The translations under genes were made by a program, and so were the position numbers. The notes under the pieces were generated by a model, which saw only the letters and a list, made by a program, of their open reading frames with translations, made no database searches and was not told where the DNA came from. A DNA stretch of 13,460 bases. It comes from Candidatus Thiodiazotropha taylori. Lineage in GTDB: Bacteria > Pseudomonadota > Gammaproteobacteria > Chromatiales > Chromatiaceae. The DNA lies in assembly GCA_019100305.1 (NCBI GenBank), contig JAHRHW010000077.1:1-13460 (forward strand). Reading direction: 5' to 3'. The stretch's first letter is position 1; every line of letters begins with the position of its first letter. Of the stretch, positions 1 to 7,419 are shown piece by piece.

Positions 1-418
1 CACCGGTATAGAGTCCATCCGTGTCCGGCAGATTGCGTATCTTCGCCAGACCACGGGCATAGCGTGCGGCATGGGCTGCCCGGCTGTAGCAATTGTAGAG
101 ACCGCGTCTTGGGGGACCTTTCAGTTTATCCTCAAGCGAAGGCAGGGTTTTGCTGGCCTGTTCGATCAGTTCCATTCCCAACATCGGGATTGCCAGAGAG
201 ATTCGGGTGATCGGCTCCTTGGGTTGAACAGGCAGCTGGCTGAGCTTTTGCATCACGTACAGGCTGAACCCAGGATCGCGGGAGATCACTTCCGAAAGCC
301 TGGTATGGTTCACGCTCGATTTATTGAGTAGGTCCCTGACCTGGGTCAGGGTGCGCTGCATGACGGGGAGGGGATCTGACGAGATCTGTCGTACCCACTC
401 TTCAACTGTCTGGGACAT
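1..418 (-). CDS. HDOD-domain protein, N-terminal part (gene runs off the window)
   Basis: Reading the minus strand from ATG at 418 gives 139 uninterrupted residues to the window edge, starting MSQTVEEWVRQISSDPLPVM. Residues about 20-100 follow the HDOD pattern: a helix preceding LSEVISRDPGFSLYVMQKLS (the usual 'Dp.ls..ll.l.n' segment), then ITRISLAIPMLGMELI, which matches the 'I.sI..Ai..lG...v' signature. HDOD is a helical, HD-hydrolase-related domain that usually lacks the metal-binding HD residues; HDOD proteins are mostly linked to signalling and regulation of motility or stress. The metal-ligand region and any C-terminal partner domain lie outside the window, so activity cannot be judged. 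A weak ribosome site (GCAGG) lies just before the start. The gene is divergent from yebC with about 220 bp between them. The family call is moderately sure; no specific function can be given. Confidence 0.7.
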   Translation of the reverse strand, partial: MSQTVEEWVRQISSDPLPVMQRTLTQVRDLLNKSSVNHTRLSEVISRDPGFSLYVMQKLSQLPVQPKEPITRISLAIPMLGMELIEQASKTLPSLEDKLKGPPRRGLYNCYSRAAHAARYARGLAKIRNLPDTDGLYTG

Positions 419-642
419 AGCCTGCAAGTATTATGGTTGATGAGGTCATCTGCATTCAGAAACACCCCAGGGGTTAATAATTTATCGCTCCAAGATAAAA
501 CCTATGAGATTCGCTGGCAAGGTCTGATTGAGCCAGCAACCCGCAATCGGCCTCATCACCGGTAGGGGAAATTACTTGGTTTCTGCGGGAACGGGGGGGT
601 GTTAAACTAACCGGTTTGAATATTCGGTATTGAGAGGTTTGT

Positions 643-1389
643 ATGGCAGGACACAGTAAGTGGGCCAATATCAAGCATAAGAAGGCTGCAAATGATAAGA
701 AGCGCGGCAAGATCTGGACCAAATTGATCCGTGAGATCACAGTCGCAGCCCGCATGGGGGGCGGTGATCCCAATGCCAATCCCCGATTGCGTCTGGCAAT
801 GGACAAGGGTCTTGGTGCCAACATGCCCAAAGATACCATTGAGCGGGCAATCAAACGGGGTGCCGGCGGCAGCGACGGTGAGAACTACGATGAGATCCGC
901 TATGAGGGTTATGGGCCCGGTGGCACAGCCGTGATGGTGGACTGCATGACCGACAACCGCAACCGCACAGCGTCAGAAGTGCGTCACGCCTTCAGTAAGC
1001 TGGGCGGCAACCTTGGAACCGATGGATCGGTAGCCTATCTGTTCACCAAGCAGGGCATCATCAGCTTTGCAGCCGGTTCCGATGAGGAGCAGGTCATGGA
1101 TGCAGCGCTCGAGGCCGGCGCTGAGGATGTGGTCACCAATGATGACGGCTCCATCGATGTGATCGCCACACCGGAGAGTTTCTCCGAGGTCAAGGATGCC
1201 CTGGTTCAGGCGGGATTGGCGCCGGAAAATGATGAGGTTACCTATGTGGCTTCGACCCAGGCGGAGCTGGATGAGGGGGATGCGGATAAACTGCTGCGCA
1301 TGATCGATATGCTTGAGGATCTGGATGATGTGCAGAATGTCTACACCAATGCAGAGATTTCAGACGAAATTCTCGATGCAGTTGGCTGA
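643..1389 (+). CDS. yebC: YebC/PmpR (TACO1) family protein
   Basis: The protein has 248 residues, the normal length for the family. It opens with the family hallmark MAGHSKWANIKHKKAANDKK, followed by KIWTKLIREITVAARMGGGDP and NPRLRLAMDKGLGANMPKDTIERAIKR in domain I, and by YEGYGPGGTAVMVDCMTDNRNRT in the central domain. The acidic C-terminal part (about residues 145-248) is also typical. The family was first annotated as a DNA-binding regulator (PmpR in Pseudomonas). The mitochondrial member TACO1 and several bacterial members act in translation, easing ribosome stalling at proline-rich stretches. Which role applies here cannot be told from sequence. The start is ATG at 643 with GAGAGG ahead of it. 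The stop directly abuts the ruvC ATG (TGAATG), so the two are probably co-translated. The placement before ruvCAB is the standard gammaproteobacterial arrangement. Confidence 0.96.
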   Translation: MAGHSKWANIKHKKAANDKKRGKIWTKLIREITVAARMGGGDPNANPRLRLAMDKGLGANMPKDTIERAIKRGAGGSDGENYDEIRYEGYGPGGTAVMVDCMTDNRNRTASEVRHAFSKLGGNLGTDGSVAYLFTKQGIISFAAGSDEEQVMDAALEAGAEDVVTNDDGSIDVIATPESFSEVKDALVQAGLAPENDEVTYVASTQAELDEGDADKLLRMIDMLEDLDDVQNVYTNAEISDEILDAVG

Positions 1390-1902
1390 ATGCTGAGGAT
1401 AATCGGCATCGATCCCGGCTCTCGGATTACCGGGTTTGGATTGATCGAATCCGATGGTGTGCACACCACCCATCTGTTTCATGGTGTGTTACGCCTCGAA
1501 GGTGAAGCCCTGGCGCCCAGACTGGGGCAGATTTTTACCGGTATCAGTGAAGTGATCAACCAGTATCAGCCTGAAGTGATGGCAATAGAACAGGTCTTCG
1601 TTTCAAAGAACGCTTCATCGGCACTCAAGCTGGGGCAGGCCAGAGGCGCAGCGATCTGCGCTGCCGTCAATCAGGGATTGTCGGTTGCGGAATACTCACC
1701 CAGAGGTATCAAGCAGGCCGTTGTGGGTACCGGTCGGGCGGAGAAAACCCAGGTTCAGCACATGGTGCAGATGCTACTTAAGCTGCAGAAAAAACCACAG
1801 GCCGACGCAGCAGATGCCTTGGCTGTGGCATTGAGTCATGCCCACAGTAGCAGGATTGGATATGCAAAGCGTAACAATGGTATGAGAGGTTTTCAGCCGT
1901 GA
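1390..1902 (+). CDS. ruvC: Holliday junction endodeoxyribonuclease RuvC
   Basis: RuvC cuts Holliday junctions symmetrically after RuvAB branch migration, completing recombinational repair in the cytoplasm. The 170-residue protein has the usual length. The four acidic catalytic residues of the RNase H-like fold are in place: D8 in IIGIDPGS, E67 in MAIEQVF, and D139 and D142 in QADAADALAVALSH. The FVSKNASSALKLGQARG segment, which contacts DNA and the dimer interface, is also intact. The start ATG at 1390 follows the yebC stop with no gap. The last 4 bp overlap the GTG start of ruvA (GTGA), so translation of ruvC and ruvA is probably coupled. Nothing unusual is seen. Confidence 0.98.
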   Translation: MLRIIGIDPGSRITGFGLIESDGVHTTHLFHGVLRLEGEALAPRLGQIFTGISEVINQYQPEVMAIEQVFVSKNASSALKLGQARGAAICAAVNQGLSVAEYSPRGIKQAVVGTGRAEKTQVQHMVQMLLKLQKKPQADAADALAVALSHAHSSRIGYAKRNNGMRGFQP

Positions 1903-2507
1903 TCGGTCGTCTAAGAGGCGAACTTGCCGCGAAGCAGGCGCCCCATCTATTGGTCGATGTGGGTGGTGTAGGATATGAAATCGAAGCGCCGCTTTCGACC
2001 ATATTCTCTCTCCCGGAAGTTGGTCAGAAGGTTACTTTGCTGACCCATTTGATCGTCCGGGAAGATGCCCATGTTCTGTATGGCTTCAGTAATGAAACTG
2101 AACGAACTTTGTTTCGTAACCTACTGAAGGTGAACGGTGTAGGTGCTAAGATGGCGCTAACAATACTATCGGGTATGAGTGCCGAGGAGTTTGCCCGATG
2201 TGTCGAATTCGAGGATCTTGCAGCGCTGGTCAAACTGCCGGGTATCGGTAAAAAGACCGCCGAGCGGTTGATCATCGAAATGCGCGACCGATTGGCAAAA
2301 CTGTCTGCTTTCAGTGTCTCCGGCTCTGGGGGACAGGCGATCGCAACGGATCAGTCCGGGTCAGCCAATGCGGATGCTGTGGCGGCGCTGGTGGCACTCG
2401 GCTACAAACCCCAGGATGCCAGCCGTATGGTGAAAAGCGTGGAACAGCAAGACATGGACAGTGAAGCACTTATCAGGGCCGCTCTTCAGGGTGCGGCTAA
2501 AAAATGA
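1899..2507 (+). CDS. ruvA: Holliday junction branch migration protein RuvA
   Basis: RuvA binds the four-way junction as a tetramer and loads RuvB hexamers that drive branch migration. The 202-residue protein starts at GTG 1899, chosen because it gives the invariant N-terminus MIGRLRGEL and is preceded by GAGAGG at 1884-1889. Residues 1-64 form the OB-fold domain I. Two helix-hairpin-helix DNA-binding motifs are visible around VNGVGAKMA (78-86) and LPGIGKKTAERL (113-124). A Ser/Gly-rich flexible linker (about 138-157) leads to the C-terminal RuvB-contact domain III (about 158-200, VAALVALGYKPQDASRMV). The gene overlaps ruvC by 4 bp at its start and ruvB by 4 bp at its end (ATGA). Confidence 0.98.
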   Translation: MIGRLRGELAAKQAPHLLVDVGGVGYEIEAPLSTIFSLPEVGQKVTLLTHLIVREDAHVLYGFSNETERTLFRNLLKVNGVGAKMALTILSGMSAEEFARCVEFEDLAALVKLPGIGKKTAERLIIEMRDRLAKLSAFSVSGSGGQAIATDQSGSANADAVAALVALGYKPQDASRMVKSVEQQDMDSEALIRAALQGAAKK

Positions 2508-3556
2508 CAGGATCACCGGTGAACGAAGAACCCAGACTGATCGATGGTGTGGCTACGGGGGATGATGATCTGCTGGAGCGGGCCATCCGACCCAAACAGC
2601 TGACCGACTATGTGGGCCAGACCGCAGTGCGAGAGCAGATGGAGATCTTCATTACTGCGGCAAGAGGGCGCGAAGAGGCGCTCGATCACGTACTGATTTT
2701 TGGCCCTCCGGGATTGGGCAAGACCACTCTGGCGCATATCATCGCCAACGAAATGGGGGTCAATCTTCGACAGACTTCCGGGCCGGTACTTGAAAAACCT
2801 GGAGACCTGGCTGCTCTGTTGACCAATCTGGAGCCCCATGATGTGCTGTTTGTCGATGAGATTCATCGCCTCAGTCCGGTGGTGGAAGAGGTGCTCTATC
2901 CAGCCATGGAGGATTTTCAGCTCGATATCATGATCGGTGAAGGTCCTGCCGCCCGTTCCATCAAGCTCGATCTGCCTCCCTTTACCCTGGTCGGTGCAAC
3001 CACCAGAGCGGGTCTGCTGACCTCACCACTGCGGGACCGTTTCGGCATCGTGCAGCGTCTGGAGTTCTATGATGCTGAGGAGTTGGCGCGTATCGTCAGT
3101 CGTTCTGCCGGGATCCTGAATATTGGTATCGACGTTCCAGGTTCCGGGGAAGTCGCACGGCGCTCGCGGGGAACCCCGAGAATCGCCAACCGTCTGCTGA
3201 GAAGAGTTCGCGACTACGCCCAGGTCAAAGGGGATGGCCATATATCGGCAGAGCTTGCAGACAAGGCGTTGAAGATGCTCAAGGTGGACAGTAACGGATT
3301 CGATAGCATGGATCGTCGATTGCTACTGGCGGTGATTGAGAAGTTTGATGGTGGACCGGTAGGGGTTGATAATCTGGCAGCGGCCATCGGTGAGGAGAAG
3401 GGCACGATCGAAGATGTGCTGGAGCCCTATCTGATACAGCAGGGCTTTATGATGAGAACGCCAAGGGGTAGAGTCGCCACACAGGCAGCCTATCTGCATT
3501 TTGGCTTGACCCCCAGATCCGGTAATCATCTGCCATCTGAGGATGAGCTGTTTTAG
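2504..3556 (+). CDS. ruvB: Holliday junction branch migration ATPase RuvB
   Basis: RuvB is the AAA+ motor that pumps DNA through the RuvA-bound junction. The protein has 350 residues. Walker A is GPPGLGKTT (67-75), Walker B is VDEIH (117-121), sensor 1 is GATTRAG (164-170), and the arginine-finger region is LTSPLRDRFG (172-181). The C-terminal winged-helix DNA-binding domain (about 270-340) includes DNLAAAIGEEKGTIEDVLEP and the family ending GFMMRTPRGRVAT. ATG at 2504 overlaps the ruvA stop. The N-terminus before RAIRPKQLTDYVGQ is of ordinary length. About 110 bp separate it from ybgC; no clear intrinsic terminator is visible there, so some readthrough into the tol operon is possible. Confidence 0.98.
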   Translation: MTGSPVNEEPRLIDGVATGDDDLLERAIRPKQLTDYVGQTAVREQMEIFITAARGREEALDHVLIFGPPGLGKTTLAHIIANEMGVNLRQTSGPVLEKPGDLAALLTNLEPHDVLFVDEIHRLSPVVEEVLYPAMEDFQLDIMIGEGPAARSIKLDLPPFTLVGATTRAGLLTSPLRDRFGIVQRLEFYDAEELARIVSRSAGILNIGIDVPGSGEVARRSRGTPRIANRLLRRVRDYAQVKGDGHISAELADKALKMLKVDSNGFDSMDRRLLLAVIEKFDGGPVGVDNLAAAIGEEKGTIEDVLEPYLIQQGFMMRTPRGRVATQAAYLHFGLTPRSGNHLPSEDELF

Positions 3557-3666
3557 GGGTTGATTAGTAATAGCGAATACGGATTATTCAGGGAACTCGG
3601 ATAACATCACACAATCATAGTAGGTTAGTTTCGACGGCGGATTTGGTCGAATAACGGTCTTGGGGT

Positions 3667-4089
3667 ATGAACAGCAGTCAAAATCGATTTATCTGGCCGG
3701 TCAGGGTCTACTACGAAGATACCGATGCCGGTGGTGTGGTCTATTACGCCAACTACCTGAAATTCATGGAGCGGGCACGCACCGAGTGGTTGCGGAGTAA
3801 AGGCTTCGAGCAGGATGAGCTGCTGCAGAAAGACGGGATCATCTTCGCAGTTCGTCACGTCGATGTGGGATACCATCATCCCGCCCGTTTTAACGATGCC
3901 TTGGAGGTGTCTGCCAGCGTGTCACGGAAGGGGCGTGCCAGCCTGACTTTCTACCAGGAGGTGCTACGCACCGAGGATACACACATACTCTGTCAGGGAG
4001 AGATCAAGATTGCTTGTGTGAATATGAAGACCATGCGCCCAACACCTATTCCAAAACATATTTTGCTGGAGATTGCGGATGTCGACTGA
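3667..4089 (+). CDS. ybgC: Tol-Pal-associated acyl-CoA thioesterase YbgC
   Basis: This is a 140-residue hotdog-fold (4HBT) thioesterase. The family hydrolyses acyl-CoA thioesters in the cytoplasm and has been linked to phospholipid metabolism; its exact role next to Tol-Pal is unsettled. The diagnostic stretch is VYYEDTDAGGVVYYANYLKF followed by MERARTEWLR. The catalytic Asp is D20 (EDTD). The position that is His in E. coli (VVYHAS) is Tyr27 here, a variant I believe is common in other Gammaproteobacteria. The start is ATG at 3667. The 110 bp upstream contain a possible but weak sigma70-type pair, TTGATT at 3560-3565 and GATTAT at 3582-3587 with a 16-bp spacer, that could drive the tol operon. 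The gene overlaps the tolQ start by 11 bp. Confidence 0.93.
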   Translation: MNSSQNRFIWPVRVYYEDTDAGGVVYYANYLKFMERARTEWLRSKGFEQDELLQKDGIIFAVRHVDVGYHHPARFNDALEVSASVSRKGRASLTFYQEVLRTEDTHILCQGEIKIACVNMKTMRPTPIPKHILLEIADVD

Positions 4090-4753
4090 CCTCTCCATTA
4101 CCCATCTGATTCTGAATGCCAGCCCGGTGGTGCAGTTCGTCATTGCATTGCTGGTGTTTGCCTCACTCAGCTCCTGGAGTATGATCTTTGATCGCATGCG
4201 GGTGCTGAAGAGTGCCATGAGAGATGCGGACGAATTCGAAAGTCGCTTCTGGTCGGGTGGTGACCTGGCGGAACTTTACCGCCAGTTGGAACGGGAAACG
4301 GATGATGAATCGGGTATGGCCTCGGTGTTTCGCGCCGGGTTTCGTGAGTTTGCCCGGTTGAGAACCAAGGGTCACAAGGATCCGATGGCGATGGTGCAGG
4401 GGGCGCAACGCTCAATGCGGGTCTCTCTGAACCGGGAGGTTGATCGTCTTGAGAGTCATCTTTCAACCCTGGCAACCATCGGATCCACCAGCCCCTATGT
4501 GGGACTCTTCGGTACCGTTTGGGGCATCATGAACTCGTTTACCGCTCTGGGTAATGTCAAGCAGGCCACCCTGGCGCTGGTGGCCCCAGGTATAGCCGAA
4601 GCCCTGATCGCCACGGCGATCGGTCTGTTTGCCGCGATTCCTGCTGTAATCGCCTACAACCGCTACTCCAACGATGTGGAACGACTGAATAACCGTTACG
4701 ACGATTTCGTGGAAGAGTTTGCAACCATCCTGCAGCGTCAGGCTGTATCCTGA
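4079..4753 (+). CDS. tolQ: Tol-Pal proton-channel subunit TolQ
   Basis: TolQ is the inner-membrane scaffold of the TolQR motor (ExbB/MotA family) that uses proton-motive force to energise TolA. The protein has 224 residues from ATG 4079. I chose this over TTG 4073 because GGAG at 4068-4071 sits 7 nt before the ATG. Three membrane segments are visible: about 16-38 (VVQFVIALLVFASLSSW), 131-156 (around SPYVGLFGTVWGIM) and 168-194 (VAPGIAEALIATAIGLFAAI). A large cytoplasmic loop lies between the first two. The TSPYVGLFGTVWGIM and APGIAEALIATAIGL blocks are the conserved channel-lining helices of the family. The start lies inside the 3' end of ybgC; tolR begins 16 nt after the stop. Confidence 0.97.
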   Translation: MSTDLSITHLILNASPVVQFVIALLVFASLSSWSMIFDRMRVLKSAMRDADEFESRFWSGGDLAELYRQLERETDDESGMASVFRAGFREFARLRTKGHKDPMAMVQGAQRSMRVSLNREVDRLESHLSTLATIGSTSPYVGLFGTVWGIMNSFTALGNVKQATLALVAPGIAEALIATAIGLFAAIPAVIAYNRYSNDVERLNNRYDDFVEEFATILQRQAVS

Positions 4754-4769
4754 TCGGGTTTGTGACCAG

Positions 4770-5195
4770 ATGAGTCGCAGCAAAAATCGTCGTCGTCCGA
4801 TGTCCGAGATCAACGTGGTCCCCTACATTGATGTTATGCTGGTGCTGCTGGTTATCTTTATGATCACGGCACCACTGCTGACCCAGGGGGTACAGGTGGA
4901 GCTGCCCCAGGCCGATGCGGAACCTCTCTCCAGTGAAGTGGACGAGCCCCTGGTGGTGACGGTTAATCAGGCAGGGGATCTTTTTATCGACATTGGTGAA
5001 GATAAGGATCAACCGGTGGAAGAGGATGCCCTGGTCGAGCGGGTGAGGGCGGTACTCAAATACAAACCCAAGACTCCGATCATGGTACGTGGTGACAGAG
5101 GCGTACCCTATGGTCGGGTGGTGGAAGCGATGGTGCTGCTTCAGGCAGGGGGCGCACCGAGTGTAGGTCTGGTTACTGAATCACCGGAGAAGTAG
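4770..5195 (+). CDS. tolR: Tol-Pal motor subunit TolR
   Basis: TolR is the ExbD-like partner of TolQ. It has a single transmembrane helix and a periplasmic domain that binds peptidoglycan. From ATG 4770 the protein has 141 residues. The same frame is open further upstream, to about 4719 inside tolQ, but those extra residues do not resemble TolR; the family N-terminus is a short basic segment (MSRSKNRRRPMSEINVVPYI), which fits 4770. No strong ribosome site precedes this ATG, so coupling to tolQ is likely. The membrane helix is about residues 19-38, with the essential proton-carrying Asp at D21 (VVPYIDVMLVLLVIFM). The PLLTQGVQVELPQA junction and the C-terminal VPYGRVVEAMVLLQAGGAPSVGLVT block are standard. 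Confidence 0.96.
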   Translation: MSRSKNRRRPMSEINVVPYIDVMLVLLVIFMITAPLLTQGVQVELPQADAEPLSSEVDEPLVVTVNQAGDLFIDIGEDKDQPVEEDALVERVRAVLKYKPKTPIMVRGDRGVPYGRVVEAMVLLQAGGAPSVGLVTESPEK

Positions 5196-5197
5196 TC

Positions 5198-6088
5198 GTG
5201 TTAGGGGTGCTCAAACGCAATCCATTTTCGGTGATGCTGGCGCTGTTGCTGCATTTTGTGATCGTATTCTTTCTGGTGTTTGGCGTCGATTGGGAGAAAA
5301 AACCGAAACCGATCGCCTCCCAGGCCAATGTGGTGCAGGCGCACACCATCGATCTGGACAAGATCAATGAGAAAAAGGCCGAGGAGAAAAAGGCTCAGCA
5401 GCTGAAGCAACAGCAGCAGGAGAAGAAGCGGCGTCAGGCTGAAGAGAAGAAACGTCAACAGGCGCTTGAAAAGAAGCGTGTCGCTGAGCAGAAGGCAAAG
5501 CAGAAACGTGAGGCGGAAGCCAAACAGAAAGCAGAGGCCAAGCGAAAAGCGGAAGCCAAGCGCAAGGCTGAGGCCAAGAAAAAAGCGGAGGCCAAACGCA
5601 AGGCAGAGGCGAAGCGTAAGGCGGAAGCTGAAGCGAAACGTAAAGCGGAGGCAAAACGTAAAGCTGAGGCGAAACGCAAAGCCGAAGCTGAGGCAAAACG
5701 CAAAGCCGAGGCCAAGCGCAAGGCGGAAGCGGAAGCAAACCGTCGTGCTCAGGCCGAACGGGAAAGGGCGCTGCAGGCGCAGATTGCCGCTGAGCAGAAC
5801 AGTCGTGAAATCGATCGTTATGGTGCGGTAATCAAGCAGCAGATTGAGCGCAACTGGTTGAAGCCGGCGCAAAACACAGAAGGACTCTCGTGTGTGGTGC
5901 AGGTCAGGCTGATACCCGGTGGGGATGTGGTTCCCGGTGGGGTCAGCATTATCCGCAGCAGCGGTAATGCGGCTTTCGATCGTTCGGTAGAGGCTGCGGT
6001 CTACAAGGCGGCACCGCTGCCGGTACCCAGTGGCGCTCTGTTTGAATCGTTCCGCTCATTAAGATTAAACTTTAAGCCGAATAAATAA
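5198..6088 (+). CDS. tolA: Tol-Pal energy-transducing protein TolA
   Basis: TolA spans the periplasm: its N-terminal helix is driven by TolQR, its long helical domain II crosses the space, and its C-terminal domain III reaches TolB/Pal and is the usual handle for colicins and filamentous phages. The 296-residue protein starts at GTG 5198, with GGAGA at 5186-5190 placed 7 nt upstream. The membrane segment is about residues 10-30 with His19 as the candidate TolQR-contact residue. Domain II (about 55-205) is almost entirely Lys/Ala/Glu/Arg with a KRKAEA repeat. Domain III is about 213-296 (EIDRYGAVIKQQIERNWLKP to the end) with the conserved SGNAAFDRSVEAAVYKAAPLPVP block. Two nt separate it from tolR. 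Domain I-III order is normal; only the length of domain II varies in the family. Confidence 0.96.
   Translation: MLGVLKRNPFSVMLALLLHFVIVFFLVFGVDWEKKPKPIASQANVVQAHTIDLDKINEKKAEEKKAQQLKQQQQEKKRRQAEEKKRQQALEKKRVAEQKAKQKREAEAKQKAEAKRKAEAKRKAEAKKKAEAKRKAEAKRKAEAEAKRKAEAKRKAEAKRKAEAEAKRKAEAKRKAEAEANRRAQAERERALQAQIAAEQNSREIDRYGAVIKQQIERNWLKPAQNTEGLSCVVQVRLIPGGDVVPGGVSIIRSSGNAAFDRSVEAAVYKAAPLPVPSGALFESFRSLRLNFKPNK
5528..5737 (+). repeat. Lys-Ala-Glu-Arg repeat tract in TolA domain II
   Basis: Residues 111-180 of TolA are built only from K, A, E and R in a KRKAEA/EAKRKA pattern. Residues 131-150 and 151-170 are an exact 20-residue tandem repeat at protein level, followed by a partial third unit (171-180). 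At DNA level the two units (5588-5647 and 5648-5707) differ at the third base of 12 of 20 codons, all synonymous. The tract is predicted to form a long charged helix; the length and repeat number of this region are known to vary between TolA proteins. Confidence 0.9.
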
Positions 6089-6100
6089 CTAATTGTTAAT

Positions 6101-7393
6101 ATGAAAAAAATATTTTTGATGTTGCTGGTGTTTTTGGCTTGTCACTCCATAGTGAAGGCTGAACTGACCATTGAGATAACCGAAGGCGTTGAAGGTGCGC
6201 TGCCAATTGCCGTGGTACCTTTCGGTACTCCGGGCAGAGGACAGCCGGCGGTGGATCTGGCTGAGGTGATCAATGCGGATCTGCAGCGTAGCGGACGTTT
6301 CAAGACCATACCACGGGCCGATATGCTCTCCCGTCCCACCTCAGATCGCGAGGTGGAATTCAAAGACTGGCGGGCGTTGGGTGTGGAGAATCTGGTGGTT
6401 GGTCAGGTGGAGTCGACCGGGGCGGGAACCTATCAGGTTCAGTTTCAATTGCTCGATGTCTATCGGGGACAGCAACTTTCCGGCTACAGCATCCCCACTA
6501 CCGCATCCAACCTGCGCAATACGGCCCACCGTATAGCCGATATCATCTATGAAAGTCTATTGGGTATTCCCGGTGCATTTTCAACCCGGGTCGCCTACAT
6601 CACCTCAACCCGGCTGGCAGACGGCAAGAGCCGGATCGGTCTGAATGTTGCCGATGCGGATGGTCACAATCCAGAGACCATCGTTACTTCCAGCGAGCCA
6701 CTGATGTCACCGGCCTGGTCCCCGGACGGGATGAAAATTGCCTATGTCTCTTTCGAAGGTGGGCAGTCGGCGGTCTATGTTCAGGGTGTCTATACTGGCA
6801 AGCGTCAGAAAGTCACCTCTTTCAAAGGGATCAACGGGGCGCCATCCTGGTCCCCGGATGGCCGCAAACTGGCCCTTACCCTGTCGAAGGGAGGGAATCC
6901 GGATATCTATATCTACGATATGCGCAGCCGCAAGCTGCAGCAGATCACCCGCCACTACTCGATCGACACCGAACCTGCCTGGTCTCCGGACGGCAAGAGT
7001 CTGGTGTTTACCTCTGACCGTGGAGGCAAACCTCAGATCTACCGGGTATCCGCTTTTGGCGGCAAGGCGCAACGTGTTACCTTTGAAAACAGTTACAATG
7101 CCCGGGCTTCGTTCTCACCGGATGGAAAACTGCTGACCTTTGTCACCCAGGACGAGGGTAACTATCGGATTGCGGTGCAGGATCTCAAAACCGGCGTGAT
7201 GCAGGTCTTAAGTCAGGGGAGACTGGATGAGTCACCCAGCTTTGCACCCAACGGCAGTATGATTATCTACGGCGCCAAAGCTGGACGCCGTGGCGTTCTC
7301 GCGGCAGTCTCGACCGATGGGCGAGTCAGACAGCGTCTTGCCTTGCAGGAAGGGGATGTACGCGAACCGGATTGGTCACCTTTTAAGAAATAA
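6101..7393 (+). CDS. tolB: Tol-Pal periplasmic beta-propeller TolB
   Basis: TolB is the periplasmic partner that exchanges between TolA and Pal and so controls outer-membrane tethering. The 430-residue precursor has a Sec signal peptide, MKKIFLMLLVFLACHSIVKA, with likely cleavage before E21. The new N-terminus, ELTIEIT, corresponds to the TolA-binding TolB box. Residues about 21-165 are the alpha/beta domain (PIAVVPFGTPGRG, NLVVGQVESTGAGTYQVQFQ, GIPGAFSTRVAYI). Residues about 166-430 are the propeller, with repeated blades ending in WSPDG or FSPDG (MSPAWSPDGMKIAYVSFEGG, GAPSWSPDGRKLALTLSKGG, EPAWSPDGKSLVFTSDRGG, then ARASFSPDG, PSFAPNG). The 12 bp between tolA and tolB (CTAATTGTTAAT) contain no Shine-Dalgarno match, so translation probably depends on coupling or an unstructured AT-rich start. 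Confidence 0.97.
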   Translation: MKKIFLMLLVFLACHSIVKAELTIEITEGVEGALPIAVVPFGTPGRGQPAVDLAEVINADLQRSGRFKTIPRADMLSRPTSDREVEFKDWRALGVENLVVGQVESTGAGTYQVQFQLLDVYRGQQLSGYSIPTTASNLRNTAHRIADIIYESLLGIPGAFSTRVAYITSTRLADGKSRIGLNVADADGHNPETIVTSSEPLMSPAWSPDGMKIAYVSFEGGQSAVYVQGVYTGKRQKVTSFKGINGAPSWSPDGRKLALTLSKGGNPDIYIYDMRSRKLQQITRHYSIDTEPAWSPDGKSLVFTSDRGGKPQIYRVSAFGGKAQRVTFENSYNARASFSPDGKLLTFVTQDEGNYRIAVQDLKTGVMQVLSQGRLDESPSFAPNGSMIIYGAKAGRRGVLAAVSTDGRVRQRLALQEGDVREPDWSPFKK

Positions 7394-7419
7394 TGCACGA
7401 GTGAATTAGGAGAACTTCC

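Noticed and set aside
513..589. Two 6-bp inverted repeats (GCTGGC/GCCAGC at 513-537 and CCCGCA/TGCGGG at 540-589) between the HDOD gene and yebC
   Set aside because: The loops are 13 and 38 nt without a T tract. Nothing distinguishes them from chance in a divergent promoter region.
474..854. Minus-strand open frame overlapping the start of yebC
   Set aside because: It overlaps the conserved 5' part of yebC, shows no family resemblance and has no ribosome site.
3742..3750. Tyr in YbgC at the position that is His in the E. coli enzyme, as a possible catalytic defect
   Set aside because: The catalytic Asp (D20) is intact and a Tyr-Tyr pair at this site is, to my knowledge, common in other gammaproteobacterial YbgC proteins.
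5201..5872. A 223-codon open frame on the minus strand across tolA
   Set aside because: It is the mirror of the Lys/Ala/Glu/Arg codon repeats, gives a Leu/Phe/Arg low-complexity product, and lies fully inside a certain gene.
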